A DNA stretch of 19,800 nt, from assembly GCA_900550785.1 (NCBI GenBank), contig URTL01000022.1:1-19800 (forward strand), given 5' to 3'. The position numbers and the translations under genes are program-made. The notes below the pieces were generated by a model that did no database searches, was not told where the DNA came from, and saw nothing but the letters and a program-made list of their open reading frames with translations. Positions within the stretch are counted from its first letter, which is position 1; every line of letters begins with the position of its first letter. Origin of the DNA: an uncultured Collinsella sp. Lineage in GTDB: Bacteria; Actinomycetota; Coriobacteriia; Coriobacteriales; Coriobacteriaceae. This document shows, piece by piece, positions 14,324 through 19,800 of this stretch.

Positions 14324-14662
14324 CTATCGATCAGCAACCTCGTCCTCAAGCATTTCTTGAACGAGCATGCCGGTACGGACGCCCTCAAGATACCACTCGC
14401 CACGTTCGGTGAGGCAAATGCCATTTGCAAGCTGACCGCCGTCGTCGCTATAACGCGAGACGACATCAATCATGCCTTCGGAATCCAAGCGATCGATTGC
14501 GGCGCGGGCACGATACGGCGAAACCCTCACGCGCTCGGCAAGCGTTTTGCGCGAGAAACCATACGGCCCGCCATTGTCTTCGGTTTGCTGGTCGATCTCC
14601 ATCAATACCAGCACCTCGACACGCTTCATATCGTTGACACTCGCACGACCCTTGCCCGCCAT
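14324..14662 (-). CDS. Small winged-helix DNA-binding protein, target unknown
   Basis: I do not recognise a specific family for this 112-residue protein. It reads as a winged helix-turn-helix. A first helix (NDMKRVEVLVLMEIDQQT, about 10-27) is followed by FSRKTLAERVRVSPYRARAAIDRLDSEGMI, a typical helix-turn-helix at about 35-64. A wing (VVSRYSDDGGQLANGICLTERGEWYL) and a C-terminal helix (about 93-110) that may serve for dimerisation come next. The layout recalls MarR- or PadR-like regulators, and no ligand domain is present. I chose the ATG at 14662 because GAGGAGG lies 6 bases upstream; an in-frame ATG at 14716 would add 18 residues. It is a single-gene unit with its own terminator, between the UPF0371 gene and pyrG, which gives no strong hint of its target. 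Confidence 0.8.
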   Translation of the reverse strand: MAGKGRASVNDMKRVEVLVLMEIDQQTEDNGGPYGFSRKTLAERVRVSPYRARAAIDRLDSEGMIDVVSRYSDDGGQLANGICLTERGEWYLEGVRTGMLVQEMLEDEVADR

Positions 14663-14851
14663 AGCAGCCTCCTCAAACCGAGCACGAGCATCTAACGCGC
14701 CGTGCGCGACCGACACACCTCACGATGGCAGGTAATATCCATCATGCGGCATCCCGCTAAGGATGAAACAGTTACGGTTATTGTATACCGCTCAAATTGT
14801 TTCTAGGCAGGTAAACAGCTACTTTTCGCCGAAATAGGCGCTTTATTGATC
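14663..14851 (-). promoter_or_regulatory. Upstream region of the winged-helix gene
   Basis: On the minus strand TATACAAT (hexamer TACAAT at plus 14780-14785) could be a -10; the base at the -35 distance (GCCTAG) is poor. A short dyad TGTTT / AAACA with a 10-base gap (plus 14799-14818) lies just upstream, where a regulator might bind, possibly the winged-helix protein itself. Both are weak by eye. Confidence 0.3.
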
Positions 14852-14884
14852 AAAAAGCCGTACCGGGCGCTAACCCGATACGGC
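14852..14884 (-). terminator. Rho-independent terminator of the UPF0371 gene
   Basis: Arms GCCGTACCGGG (14857-14867) and CCCGATACGGC (14874-14884) pair over 11 bp with one G-T position around a 6-base loop. On the minus strand they are followed by TTTTT. It begins 34 bases after the stop codon. Confidence 0.9.
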
Positions 14885-14918
14885 CAAAATGCAATGCAAT
14901 TACCGCGGTGCTTCAAAC

Positions 14919-16400
14919 TTAGCGATGGAAGAAACCGCGGCGCTCAAACTTGGGCTCGCAGCACACGTTGATACCCAGTTTGCGCAGTACCGTCTCGTCC
15001 GTCGGCGAGATAATCACACTAAAGAAGGCATCGCAACCGCGCAGCTGCTCCAGGCCCGAAAGGACGCGAGCGGCCGTCTCACTCGTGGCCGAGGTGATCG
15101 ACAGCGCCATAAGCGTCTCGTCGGTGTGGAGGCGCGGGTTTTTGCTGCCCAGGAAATGCGTCTTGAGCTTGCTGATGGGCTCGATCGCCTCATCGCTAAT
15201 GACCTCGAGCTCAAGGTCGACGCCCGAGACATGCTTGAGGGCGTTCATGATAAGCGAGCTCGCGGCGCCCAGACGCGTGGAGGTCTTACCGGTCACCACG
15301 GAGCCATCGGGCATGACCATGGCACCCACGGGACCACCCGTCAGCTGCTCCCTGGTGAGGGCCGCCGAGCGCGCCGGTGAGTAGTTCTTATCGATGCCGG
15401 CTTTCTTCATAATAATCTTGAGACGGTCGACTTGCTCATCGCCCACGCCGGTACGGCGCACATTTTCGACCGCGGTAAAGTAGCGGCGGACGATCTCCAT
15501 CTTGGAAGCGTCGCGGCAGGCATCGTCATCGGTGATGGCAAAGCCGACCATATTGACGCCCATGTCCGTAGGACTCTGGTAGGGGCTCTTGCCCAGGATC
15601 TTTTCCATCAGGGCACGGACTACCGGGAAGGCCTCGACGTCGCGGTTGTAGTTGACCGTGGTCTTGTTGTAGGCCTCAAGGTGGAACGAATCGATGATAT
15701 TGGCGTCGTCGAGGTCAGCCGTGGCGGCCTCGTAGGCAATATTGACCGGATGCGTCAGAGGAAGATTCCAGACAGGGAAGGTCTCGAACTTGGCATAGCC
15801 GGCGGCCGTGCCATGCTTGTGCTCGTGATAGAGCTGAGACAGGCAGGTGGCAAGCTTGCCCGAGCCAGGACCGGGGGCAGTGACCACGACGAGCGGTCGG
15901 GTGGTCTCGACAAACTCGTTCTTGCCGTAGCCATCGTCGGACACGATCAGGTCGACATCGTGCGGATACCCCTCGATGGGATAGTGCAGCTTGGCGGGAA
16001 TACCGAGCGCGTTCAGGCGGTTGCGGAACACATCGGCAGCAGGCTGGCCGGCGTACTGGGTGATGACCACAGCCGCGACGGCAAAGCCGTTGCCGCGGAA
16101 CAGGTCAACCAGGCGCAGCACATCCTCGTCATAGGTAATACCGAGGTCACCACGAGCCTTGTTTTTTTCGATGTGGTTCGCGTTGATCGCGATGATAACC
16201 TCGACATCGTCGGCGATGCTCTTGAGCATGCGGAACTTGCTGTCCGGTTCAAAACCCGGCAGCACGCGGCTCGCATGATAGTCATCGAACAGCTTACCGC
16301 CAAACTCCAAATAGAGCTTGCCACCAAACTGCGAGATGCGCTCCTTAATGTGAGCAGCCTGCAGCTCGATATACTTCGCGTTGTCGAAACCCTGGCGCAT
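14919..16400 (-). CDS. UPF0371/DUF1846 family protein
   Basis: This belongs to the UPF0371 (DUF1846) family, which has solved structures but no established function. Seen: 493 residues, the normal family length. The start MRQGFDNAKYIELQ matches the family's M-x-x-GFD opening. A P-loop-like segment APGPGSGKLATCL lies at about 175-187. Other marked stretches are SDDGYGKNEFVETTRPLVVVT, FETFPVWNLPLTHPVNIAYEAAT and DSFHLEAYNKTTVNYNRDVEAFP. No signal peptide or membrane segment is seen, so it is probably cytosolic. I chose the ATG at 16400 because GGGAG lies 7 bases upstream; the in-frame ATG at 16424 would place that ribosome site inside the gene. It is a single-gene unit with promoter and terminator. 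A nucleotide-binding role is suggested only by the glycine-rich loop. Confidence 0.93.
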   Translation of the reverse strand: MRQGFDNAKYIELQAAHIKERISQFGGKLYLEFGGKLFDDYHASRVLPGFEPDSKFRMLKSIADDVEVIIAINANHIEKNKARGDLGITYDEDVLRLVDLFRGNGFAVAAVVITQYAGQPAADVFRNRLNALGIPAKLHYPIEGYPHDVDLIVSDDGYGKNEFVETTRPLVVVTAPGPGSGKLATCLSQLYHEHKHGTAAGYAKFETFPVWNLPLTHPVNIAYEAATADLDDANIIDSFHLEAYNKTTVNYNRDVEAFPVVRALMEKILGKSPYQSPTDMGVNMVGFAITDDDACRDASKMEIVRRYFTAVENVRRTGVGDEQVDRLKIIMKKAGIDKNYSPARSAALTREQLTGGPVGAMVMPDGSVVTGKTSTRLGAASSLIMNALKHVSGVDLELEVISDEAIEPISKLKTHFLGSKNPRLHTDETLMALSITSATSETAARVLSGLEQLRGCDAFFSVIISPTDETVLRKLGINVCCEPKFERRGFFHR

Positions 16401-16439
16401 ATATGGCTCCCGTCCCGTTTCCATTTAATGTTCTAGGCG

Positions 16440-16445
16440 ATTATA
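16440..16445 (-). promoter_or_regulatory. -10 element of the UPF0371 gene
   Basis: A perfect TATAAT on the minus strand lies 40 bases before the chosen ATG. The sequence 17 bases upstream (GTATCG) is not a good -35, so the promoter may depend on an activator or an upstream element. The expected leader is about 33 bases. Confidence 0.45.
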
Positions 16446-16558
16446 ACGGAGCCCGCCCTCCCCGATACCCAGACCATCAACAGGCACCAACCAAACACGC
16501 CCACCGCAACCACCGGGGACCCGGGGTAGCTCATTTGGGACGGGAAACAAGGCACTCA
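16446..16558. other. Unassigned intergenic stretch
   Basis: No gene is supported here. It contains a GC-rich partial repeat (CCGGGGACCCGGGG near 16513-16526) and the octamer GGGACGGG at 16537-16544. That octamer also begins the xerD terminator arm, and its reverse complement occurs at 16409-16416 by the ribosome site of the UPF0371 gene. Confidence 0.3.
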
Positions 16559-16762
16559 GCACCAACAATGAAAACGTCGCTGGCAGAGCCAAAGCCAGCG
16601 AACGGGCACCAGAGCGAGCAAGCTACCCCCTGCACAAACAAGGGGAACGTCGCAGGTTGAGCATAAGCCAGCGAAAGCCCGCCAGAGTAGGCAAAGCGCC
16701 CTCTGCACCAACAATGGAAAGCGCCGCAGGCAGAGGACGGACAGCGAGCGCCGTCCAGAACG
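16559..16762. repeat. Imperfect 73-bp tandem repeats, about 2.8 copies
   Basis: Units start at 16559, 16632 and 16705, exactly 73 bp apart, each opening with GCAC(C/A)AACAA. Copies 1 and 2 agree at about 52 of 73 bases by hand alignment. Copy 3 matches copy 1 at 15 of the first 16 bases, then needs small gaps and runs into the 100-bp palindrome. Copy 1 has an internal hairpin, TCGCTGGC and GCCAGCGA with a 9-base loop (near 16578-16602); the matching arms in copy 2 are eroded. The period is not a multiple of three, so the unit is not a protein repeat. There are no short identical repeats with variable spacers, so it is not CRISPR. Confidence 0.65.
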
Positions 16763-16847
16763 TACAAGTTGGCATGAAAAAGGCAAGGCATAGACCTTTT
16801 GGTCATGCCTTGCCTTTTGAATGACAAATTGTCGTTCTGGACGGCGC
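16748..16847. repeat. 100-bp nested palindrome with terminator core
   Basis: The outer arms GCGCCGTCCAGAACG (16748-16762) and CGTTCTGGACGGCGC (16833-16847) are perfect over 15 bp. The next 12 bases inward (ACAAGTTGGCAT against the facing ATGACAAATTGT) pair with two mismatches. The core is AAAAGGCAAGGCAT (16778-16791) pairing with ATGCCTTGCCTTTT (16805-16818), then GACC-TTTT-GGTC, with one bulged base. The whole would fold into one hairpin of about 45 bp. It could be a small non-autonomous mobile palindrome or an RNA element; no flanking duplication is obvious. Confidence 0.7.
16777..16818 (-). terminator. Probable end of the arginine operon transcript
   Basis: The core hairpin of the 100-bp palindrome is followed on the minus strand by TTTTT (plus 16777-16781), which overlaps the closing base pairs. 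It is the first hairpin with a T-tract behind arcD, about 210 bases after the stop. On the plus strand only TTTT follows, so it could also act weakly in the other direction. Confidence 0.6.
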
Positions 16848-16860
16848 GCAGCGTCGACTG

Positions 16861-17028
16861 GTTGCGCGGTTCGTAGAACCGCGCAACATAAGAGCGCCCC
16901 CTCCCGCGCACGGAACGGGAGGGGGCTAAAGGTAGGAGTCTACCGGTGGGTTGACCCCACCGGACAGACGATGACCAGGTGATCCTCTACAGGATCGTCA
17001 AGGTTTCCGTGGGGTACCCGTTGGGTAC
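16861..17028. repeat. Cluster of six hairpins between arcD and the palindrome
   Basis: Six inverted repeats stand one after another. GTTGCGCGGTTC and its complement lie at 16861-16887 (12 bp, 3-base loop). GCCCCCTCCCG lies at 16896-16926 (11 bp, 9-base loop), GGTAG at 16931-16944 (5 bp, 4-base loop), and CCGGTGGG at 16943-16963 (8 bp, 5-base loop). GATCCT lies at 16981-16996 (6 bp, 4-base loop) and GTACCC at 17014-17028 (6 bp, 3-base loop). None has a T-tract. The last ends at the arcD stop. The set would give the arcD transcript a heavily folded 3' end. Confidence 0.65.
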
Positions 17029-18507
17029 TTAGATCAACACGCAAGCGACGGTCAGGATGATGGCGCAGACGACGGAGAGCGCGACGATGAGCTTAAGGGC
17101 AAACTTGAGCCAGGTCGTCCACTCGATCTTGGCCAGGGCGAGACCGCCCATGATGGCGCCGGAGGTCGGGGTGAACAGGTTCACGACACCGATGGCGGCG
17201 GAGAAGATCATGACCATGACCTCAGGCGAGAAGCCAAGCTTAACAGCCAGCGGTCCCATGATGGGCATGGAGACGGTGGCCATACCGGAGGTCGAGGGGA
17301 TCAGGAAGGACAGGCCGAAGTAGACCAGGAAGCTCATGGGAGCGAAGATCACGCCGGACAGGCCAGCCAGGGCATTGGCGGCAGCGTCGAGGACGAAGAC
17401 GTCGAGGCCGGTGTTAGCCATGAGGACGGAGATACCACGGGCGAGGGCGATGACGAGAACAACGGACATCATGTCGGCAGCGCCGGTGATGAAGGTGTTA
17501 ACGATCTGCTTCTCGGACAGGCCACCGATGATACCGATCAGGACGGCCATGAGGAAGAACCAGGTGGAAGCCTCGTCGAAGTACCACTGGCCAATGGGCA
17601 GGCCGGTGATCAGGGCAGACCAGCCCTGGACGACGGCGTTACCGTCGGCGTCGTAGACAGCGCCAGCGTCAAAGAAGTTGGCGACGCCCTCGTTGAGGTC
17701 GGCCAGCGGAATGAAGCCGACGATCATGACGACGAAGGTGAAGGCGAAGGCGATCAGAACACCCTTCTGACGACCGGTGAGCTTGACCTCCTTGTGGACC
17801 TCGGAAGCAGCCTTGCCGTGAGCCTCTTCGGCGTCCTTGAGCTCCTGCATCGACAGGATGGTGGAACCCTTGTCAGCCTTGACCTTCTTGGCATAGTTCA
17901 TCACGAAGACAATGGACATAGCGGTAGTGACAATCCACAGGACGGCACCAAGGCCGATGATGATGGACTGGTTGACCTCAATGCCAACGCCGGTCAGAGC
18001 GTCGACGGCAGCGCCGACGGCGAACGGGTTAACCGTGGAGCCCAGGCAGCCGCAGCCAGCGCCGAGCAGGACGGTAGCGGCGCCGACCATGGGGTCGAAG
18101 CCAGCGGCCATCATGGTAGCGGCGAGCAGGGCGTAGAAGGGAACGGTCTCCTCGCACATACCATAGGTGGTACCACCGAGGGAGAAGATGAGCATCAGCA
18201 CGGGAATGAGCATGATCTCGTTACCCTTAAGCTTCTGCACCAGGACGGCGATACCGTTGTCCAGGGCGCCGGTCTCGGTCATCATGCCGAGGAAGCCGCC
18301 CAGGATCATAACGAAGAGGCAGACGGGCAGAGCGTCAGCGAAGCCCTTAATCGGGGCGGTGCAGAAATCGCTCAGACGGGCGGCAGTAACCGCGCCGCCG
18401 GACGTGCCGGAGACGATAACGGTAATCACTGCAACAATTGCCAGCAGAGCTAGAAGAATGGTGAACGATGAAGGCATACCGCGCTTTTTCTTAGCGGTCT
18501 CAGTCAT
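17029..18507 (-). CDS. arcD: YfcC/DcuC-family carrier, probable arginine/ornithine antiporter
   Basis: Seen: 492 residues, very hydrophobic, with about twelve membrane segments and a larger cytoplasmic loop near 210-250 (KKVKADKGSTILSMQELKDAEEAHGKAA). Family motifs include GGFLGMMTETGALDNGIA, SLGGTTYGMCEETVPFYALL, LGAGCGCLGSTVNPFAVG and PSTSGMATVSMPIMGPLAV, all typical of the YfcC branch of the C4-dicarboxylate anaerobic carrier group. Streptococcal ArcD belongs to this branch. Together with the arcA-arcB context this makes arginine/ornithine exchange the likely role, though substrate cannot be read from sequence. I chose the ATG at 18507 because AAGGGGGG lies about 10 bases upstream; ATGs at 18516 and 18534 are in frame but badly spaced or overlap this site. 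It follows arcB by 147 bp with a hairpin between. Codon use looks strongly biased (for example AAG for nearly all Lys), as in highly expressed genes. Confidence 0.82.
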   Translation of the reverse strand: MTETAKKKRGMPSSFTILLALLAIVAVITVIVSGTSGGAVTAARLSDFCTAPIKGFADALPVCLFVMILGGFLGMMTETGALDNGIAVLVQKLKGNEIMLIPVLMLIFSLGGTTYGMCEETVPFYALLAATMMAAGFDPMVGAATVLLGAGCGCLGSTVNPFAVGAAVDALTGVGIEVNQSIIIGLGAVLWIVTTAMSIVFVMNYAKKVKADKGSTILSMQELKDAEEAHGKAASEVHKEVKLTGRQKGVLIAFAFTFVVMIVGFIPLADLNEGVANFFDAGAVYDADGNAVVQGWSALITGLPIGQWYFDEASTWFFLMAVLIGIIGGLSEKQIVNTFITGAADMMSVVLVIALARGISVLMANTGLDVFVLDAAANALAGLSGVIFAPMSFLVYFGLSFLIPSTSGMATVSMPIMGPLAVKLGFSPEVMVMIFSAAIGVVNLFTPTSGAIMGGLALAKIEWTTWLKFALKLIVALSVVCAIILTVACVLI

Positions 18508-18608
18508 GGTTCTCATCCCCCCTTCATAAATCATTTAACTTTCTCGCGCGAAGCGGATCTTCCGTGCCGTGCCCACCGCCCGACGCGAGATATTTACCAG
18601 ACAAAGCC

Positions 18609-18638
18609 GCTCGGGGTGTGCAGCAATACACCCCGAGC
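18609..18638 (-). terminator. Hairpin between arcB and arcD, partial terminator or attenuator
   Basis: Perfect 11-bp arms GCTCGGGGTGT (18609-18619) and ACACCCCGAGC (18628-18638) enclose an 8-base loop, 16 bases after the arcB stop. On the minus strand the stem is followed by GGCTTTGTCTGG, a poor T-tract, so it may stop only part of the transcripts or protect the arcA-arcB message from 3' decay. A second, wider inverted repeat (TCTCGCG, 18542-18548 and 18584-18590) lies in the arcD leader. Confidence 0.6.
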
Positions 18639-18654
18639 GAGATGCTAGATGCTC

Positions 18655-19650
18655 TTACTTGAGCGTGGCGTACATGACAGCCTTGATGGTGTGCATGCGG
18701 TTCTCGGCCTCGTCGAAGACCTTGGAAGCGGGGCTCTCGAAGACCTCGTCGGTGACCTCCTGCTCGGTGATGCCGAACTGCTCGCACTTCTCGGCGCCAA
18801 TCGTGGTGTTGGTGTCGTGGAAGCTAGGCAGGCAGTGCAGGAAGATGGCACCCGGGTTGGCCATAGCCATGACCTCGGAGGTAACGCGATACGGGGTGAG
18901 CTGAGCGATGCGCTCGGCCCAGACCTCGTCGGGCTCGCCCATGGAGACCCACACATCGGTGTAGATAACGTCGGCACCGGTGACGCCGTCCTTGACGTCA
19001 GTGGTCAGCTTGATGGTGCAGCCGTTAGCCTCGGCGATGGGCTTGCAGGCCTCGATGACGTCGTCAGCGGGCATGCACTCCTCGGGGCCGCAGGCCACGA
19101 AGTTCATGCCGAGCTTGGAGCAGACAACCATGAGTGAGCGAGCGACATTGTTCTTGCAGTCGCCCATGAAGACGAGGGTCTTGCCCTTGATGTCGTAGTT
19201 GAAGTTCTCCTGGACGGTCAGGATGTCGGCGAGCATCTGGGTGGGGTGCCACTCGGTGGTCAGGCCGTTCCACACGGGCACGCCGGACTTGGCAGCGAGC
19301 TCCTCGACGTCGTCCTGTGCAAAGCCACGGAACTCGATGCCGTCATACATGCGGCCGAGAACGCGGGCGGTGTCCTCGATGGACTCCTTCTTGCCCATCT
19401 GCGACGAACCGGGATCGAGGTAGGTGACGCCCATGCCCAGATCCATGCCGCCGACCTCGAAGGCGCAGCGGGTACGAGTGGAGGTCTTCTGGAAGAGCAG
19501 GACGATGTTCTTGCCCTCGAGATAGCGGTGCGGAACGCCAGCGCGCTTCATGTCCTTGAAGTTCTTGGAAAGCTTGAGCAAGTACTCGATCTCCTCGGTG
19601 GAGAGGTCGAGGAGCTTGAGGAAGCTACGGCCGGAGAGGTTAACACCCAT
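18655..19650 (-). CDS. arcB: Ornithine carbamoyltransferase, catabolic (ArcB)
   Basis: In the arginine deiminase pathway this enzyme splits citrulline with phosphate into ornithine and carbamoyl phosphate; the same fold works in reverse in arginine synthesis (argF). Seen: 331 residues. The carbamoyl-phosphate site STRTR lies at 57-61 in FQKTSTRTRCAFEV, with HPTQ at 135-138. The ornithine-binding region is TDVWVSMGE (231-239), and the catalytic Cys is in HCLPSFHD (272-279). The ATG at 19650 has AAAGGA 8 bases upstream; the longer open frame to 19740 runs through hairpins and is not supported. Position directly behind arcA and before a YfcC carrier supports the catabolic role. Codon use is strongly biased, as in arcD. 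Confidence 0.95.
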   Translation of the reverse strand: MGVNLSGRSFLKLLDLSTEEIEYLLKLSKNFKDMKRAGVPHRYLEGKNIVLLFQKTSTRTRCAFEVGGMDLGMGVTYLDPGSSQMGKKESIEDTARVLGRMYDGIEFRGFAQDDVEELAAKSGVPVWNGLTTEWHPTQMLADILTVQENFNYDIKGKTLVFMGDCKNNVARSLMVVCSKLGMNFVACGPEECMPADDVIEACKPIAEANGCTIKLTTDVKDGVTGADVIYTDVWVSMGEPDEVWAERIAQLTPYRVTSEVMAMANPGAIFLHCLPSFHDTNTTIGAEKCEQFGITEQEVTDEVFESPASKVFDEAENRMHTIKAVMYATLK

Positions 19651-19695
19651 GGTTCGTATCCTTTCGAAAAAATGAATTACGTAAGTATTAGTGTT

Positions 19696-19743
19696 GCCCG
19701 TTTGACGGGCGAAACCGGTGCGGTTGTAGGGGGACCGCACCGG
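19696..19743 (-). other. Two hairpins between arcA and arcB
   Basis: The arcA-arcB spacer holds CCGGTGCGGT (19715-19724) and ACCGCACCGG (19734-19743) with a 9-base loop, then GCCCGT (19696-19701) and ACGGGC (19705-19710) with a 3-base loop. Neither is followed by a T-tract on the minus strand, so termination is unlikely. They may set differential stability of the arcA and arcB parts of the message. Confidence 0.55.
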
Positions 19744-19755
19744 AAACGGAAAGAC

Positions 19756-19800
19756 TTAGAGGTCCTCGCGCCAGAAGGGCATGCTCATGCAGCGCGGGCC
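19756..19800 (-). CDS. arcA: Arginine deiminase ArcA, last 14 codons
   Basis: Read on the minus strand from the window edge, the frame gives GPRCMSMPFWREDL and a TAA stop at 19756-19758. This is the conserved end of bacterial arginine deiminase, which carries the catalytic cysteine (the C in PRCMSMP). The enzyme turns arginine into citrulline and ammonia. The rest of the gene lies beyond the window. The identity is supported by the motif and by the arcB gene that follows 105 bases later. Confidence 0.9.
   Translation of the reverse strand, partial: GPRCMSMPFWREDL

Noticed and set aside
16559..16762. CRISPR array
   Set aside because: The units are long, diverged along their whole length and have no short identical repeats with unique spacers; no cas genes are present.
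16531..16911. A 126-codon open frame on the minus strand across the tandem repeats and palindrome
   Set aside because: It runs through hairpins and through repeats of 73 bp, which shift the frame between units. No known domain and no clear ribosome site are seen.
16748..17028. Integron attC-like recombination sites
   Set aside because: The hairpins lack the paired R and L box pattern (GTTRRRY core), and no integron integrase is in the window. XerD here is the chromosomal type.
19651..19740. N-terminal extension of ornithine carbamoyltransferase by 30 residues
   Set aside because: It would translate through the two spacer hairpins. The ATG at 19650 has a good ribosome site and gives the usual 331-residue enzyme.

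Overview
The window is a GC-rich, tightly packed stretch of bacterial chromosome in which every gene I can support lies on the minus strand, so transcription runs from high to low coordinates. The peptidoglycan and division (dcw) cluster order, a UPF0371 protein, an arginine deiminase operon with a YfcC-type carrier, and the codon use suggest an anaerobic actinobacterium of the Coriobacteriia, most likely Collinsella or a close relative. That placement is an inference from gene content, not a phylogeny.

Region 1 (19800 to 17029) holds the end of an arginine deiminase operon: the last 14 codons of arcA, a catabolic ornithine carbamoyltransferase (arcB/argF), and a 12-helix-type YfcC/DcuC carrier that is probably the arginine/ornithine antiporter. 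ArcA makes citrulline and ammonia, the transcarbamoylase splits citrulline into ornithine and carbamoyl phosphate, and the carrier exchanges ornithine for arginine. The carbamate kinase that would make ATP is not downstream. Hairpins sit between arcA and arcB and between arcB and arcD.

Region 2 (17028 to 16401) is a 628-base gene-free stretch. It has seven inverted repeats behind arcD, one of them a 100-bp nested palindrome with a terminator core, followed by about three imperfect 73-bp tandem repeats and then the promoter of the next gene. It is one of the two least explained parts of the window.

Region 3 (16400 to 11540) has a UPF0371/DUF1846 gene with its own terminator, a small winged-helix regulator with its own terminator, and pyrG (CTP synthase) closely followed by xerD (tyrosine recombinase). 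A consensus DnaA box lies in the pyrG leader. A long hairpin with a T-tract ends the pyrG-xerD unit.

Region 4 (11539 to 11078) is the 462-base control region of the dcw cluster. It has a near-consensus sigma-70-type promoter (TTGAAA, 17 bp, TATTAT), two matching GGGG-n5-CCCC dyads around it, upstream TGGGG boxes that could also form a G-quadruplex, and an array of CAAAACAC elements further upstream.

Region 5 (11077 to 1) is the dcw cluster: mraZ, rsmH, ftsL-like, ftsI (class B PBP), murF, mraY, murD, ftsW, murG and the 5' part of murC. These genes make the lipid-linked peptidoglycan precursor (MurC, MurD, MurF, MraY, MurG) and polymerise and cross-link it at the septum (FtsW, FtsI, with FtsL). 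murE, which usually sits between ftsI and murF, is absent; a 126-bp spacer is found instead.
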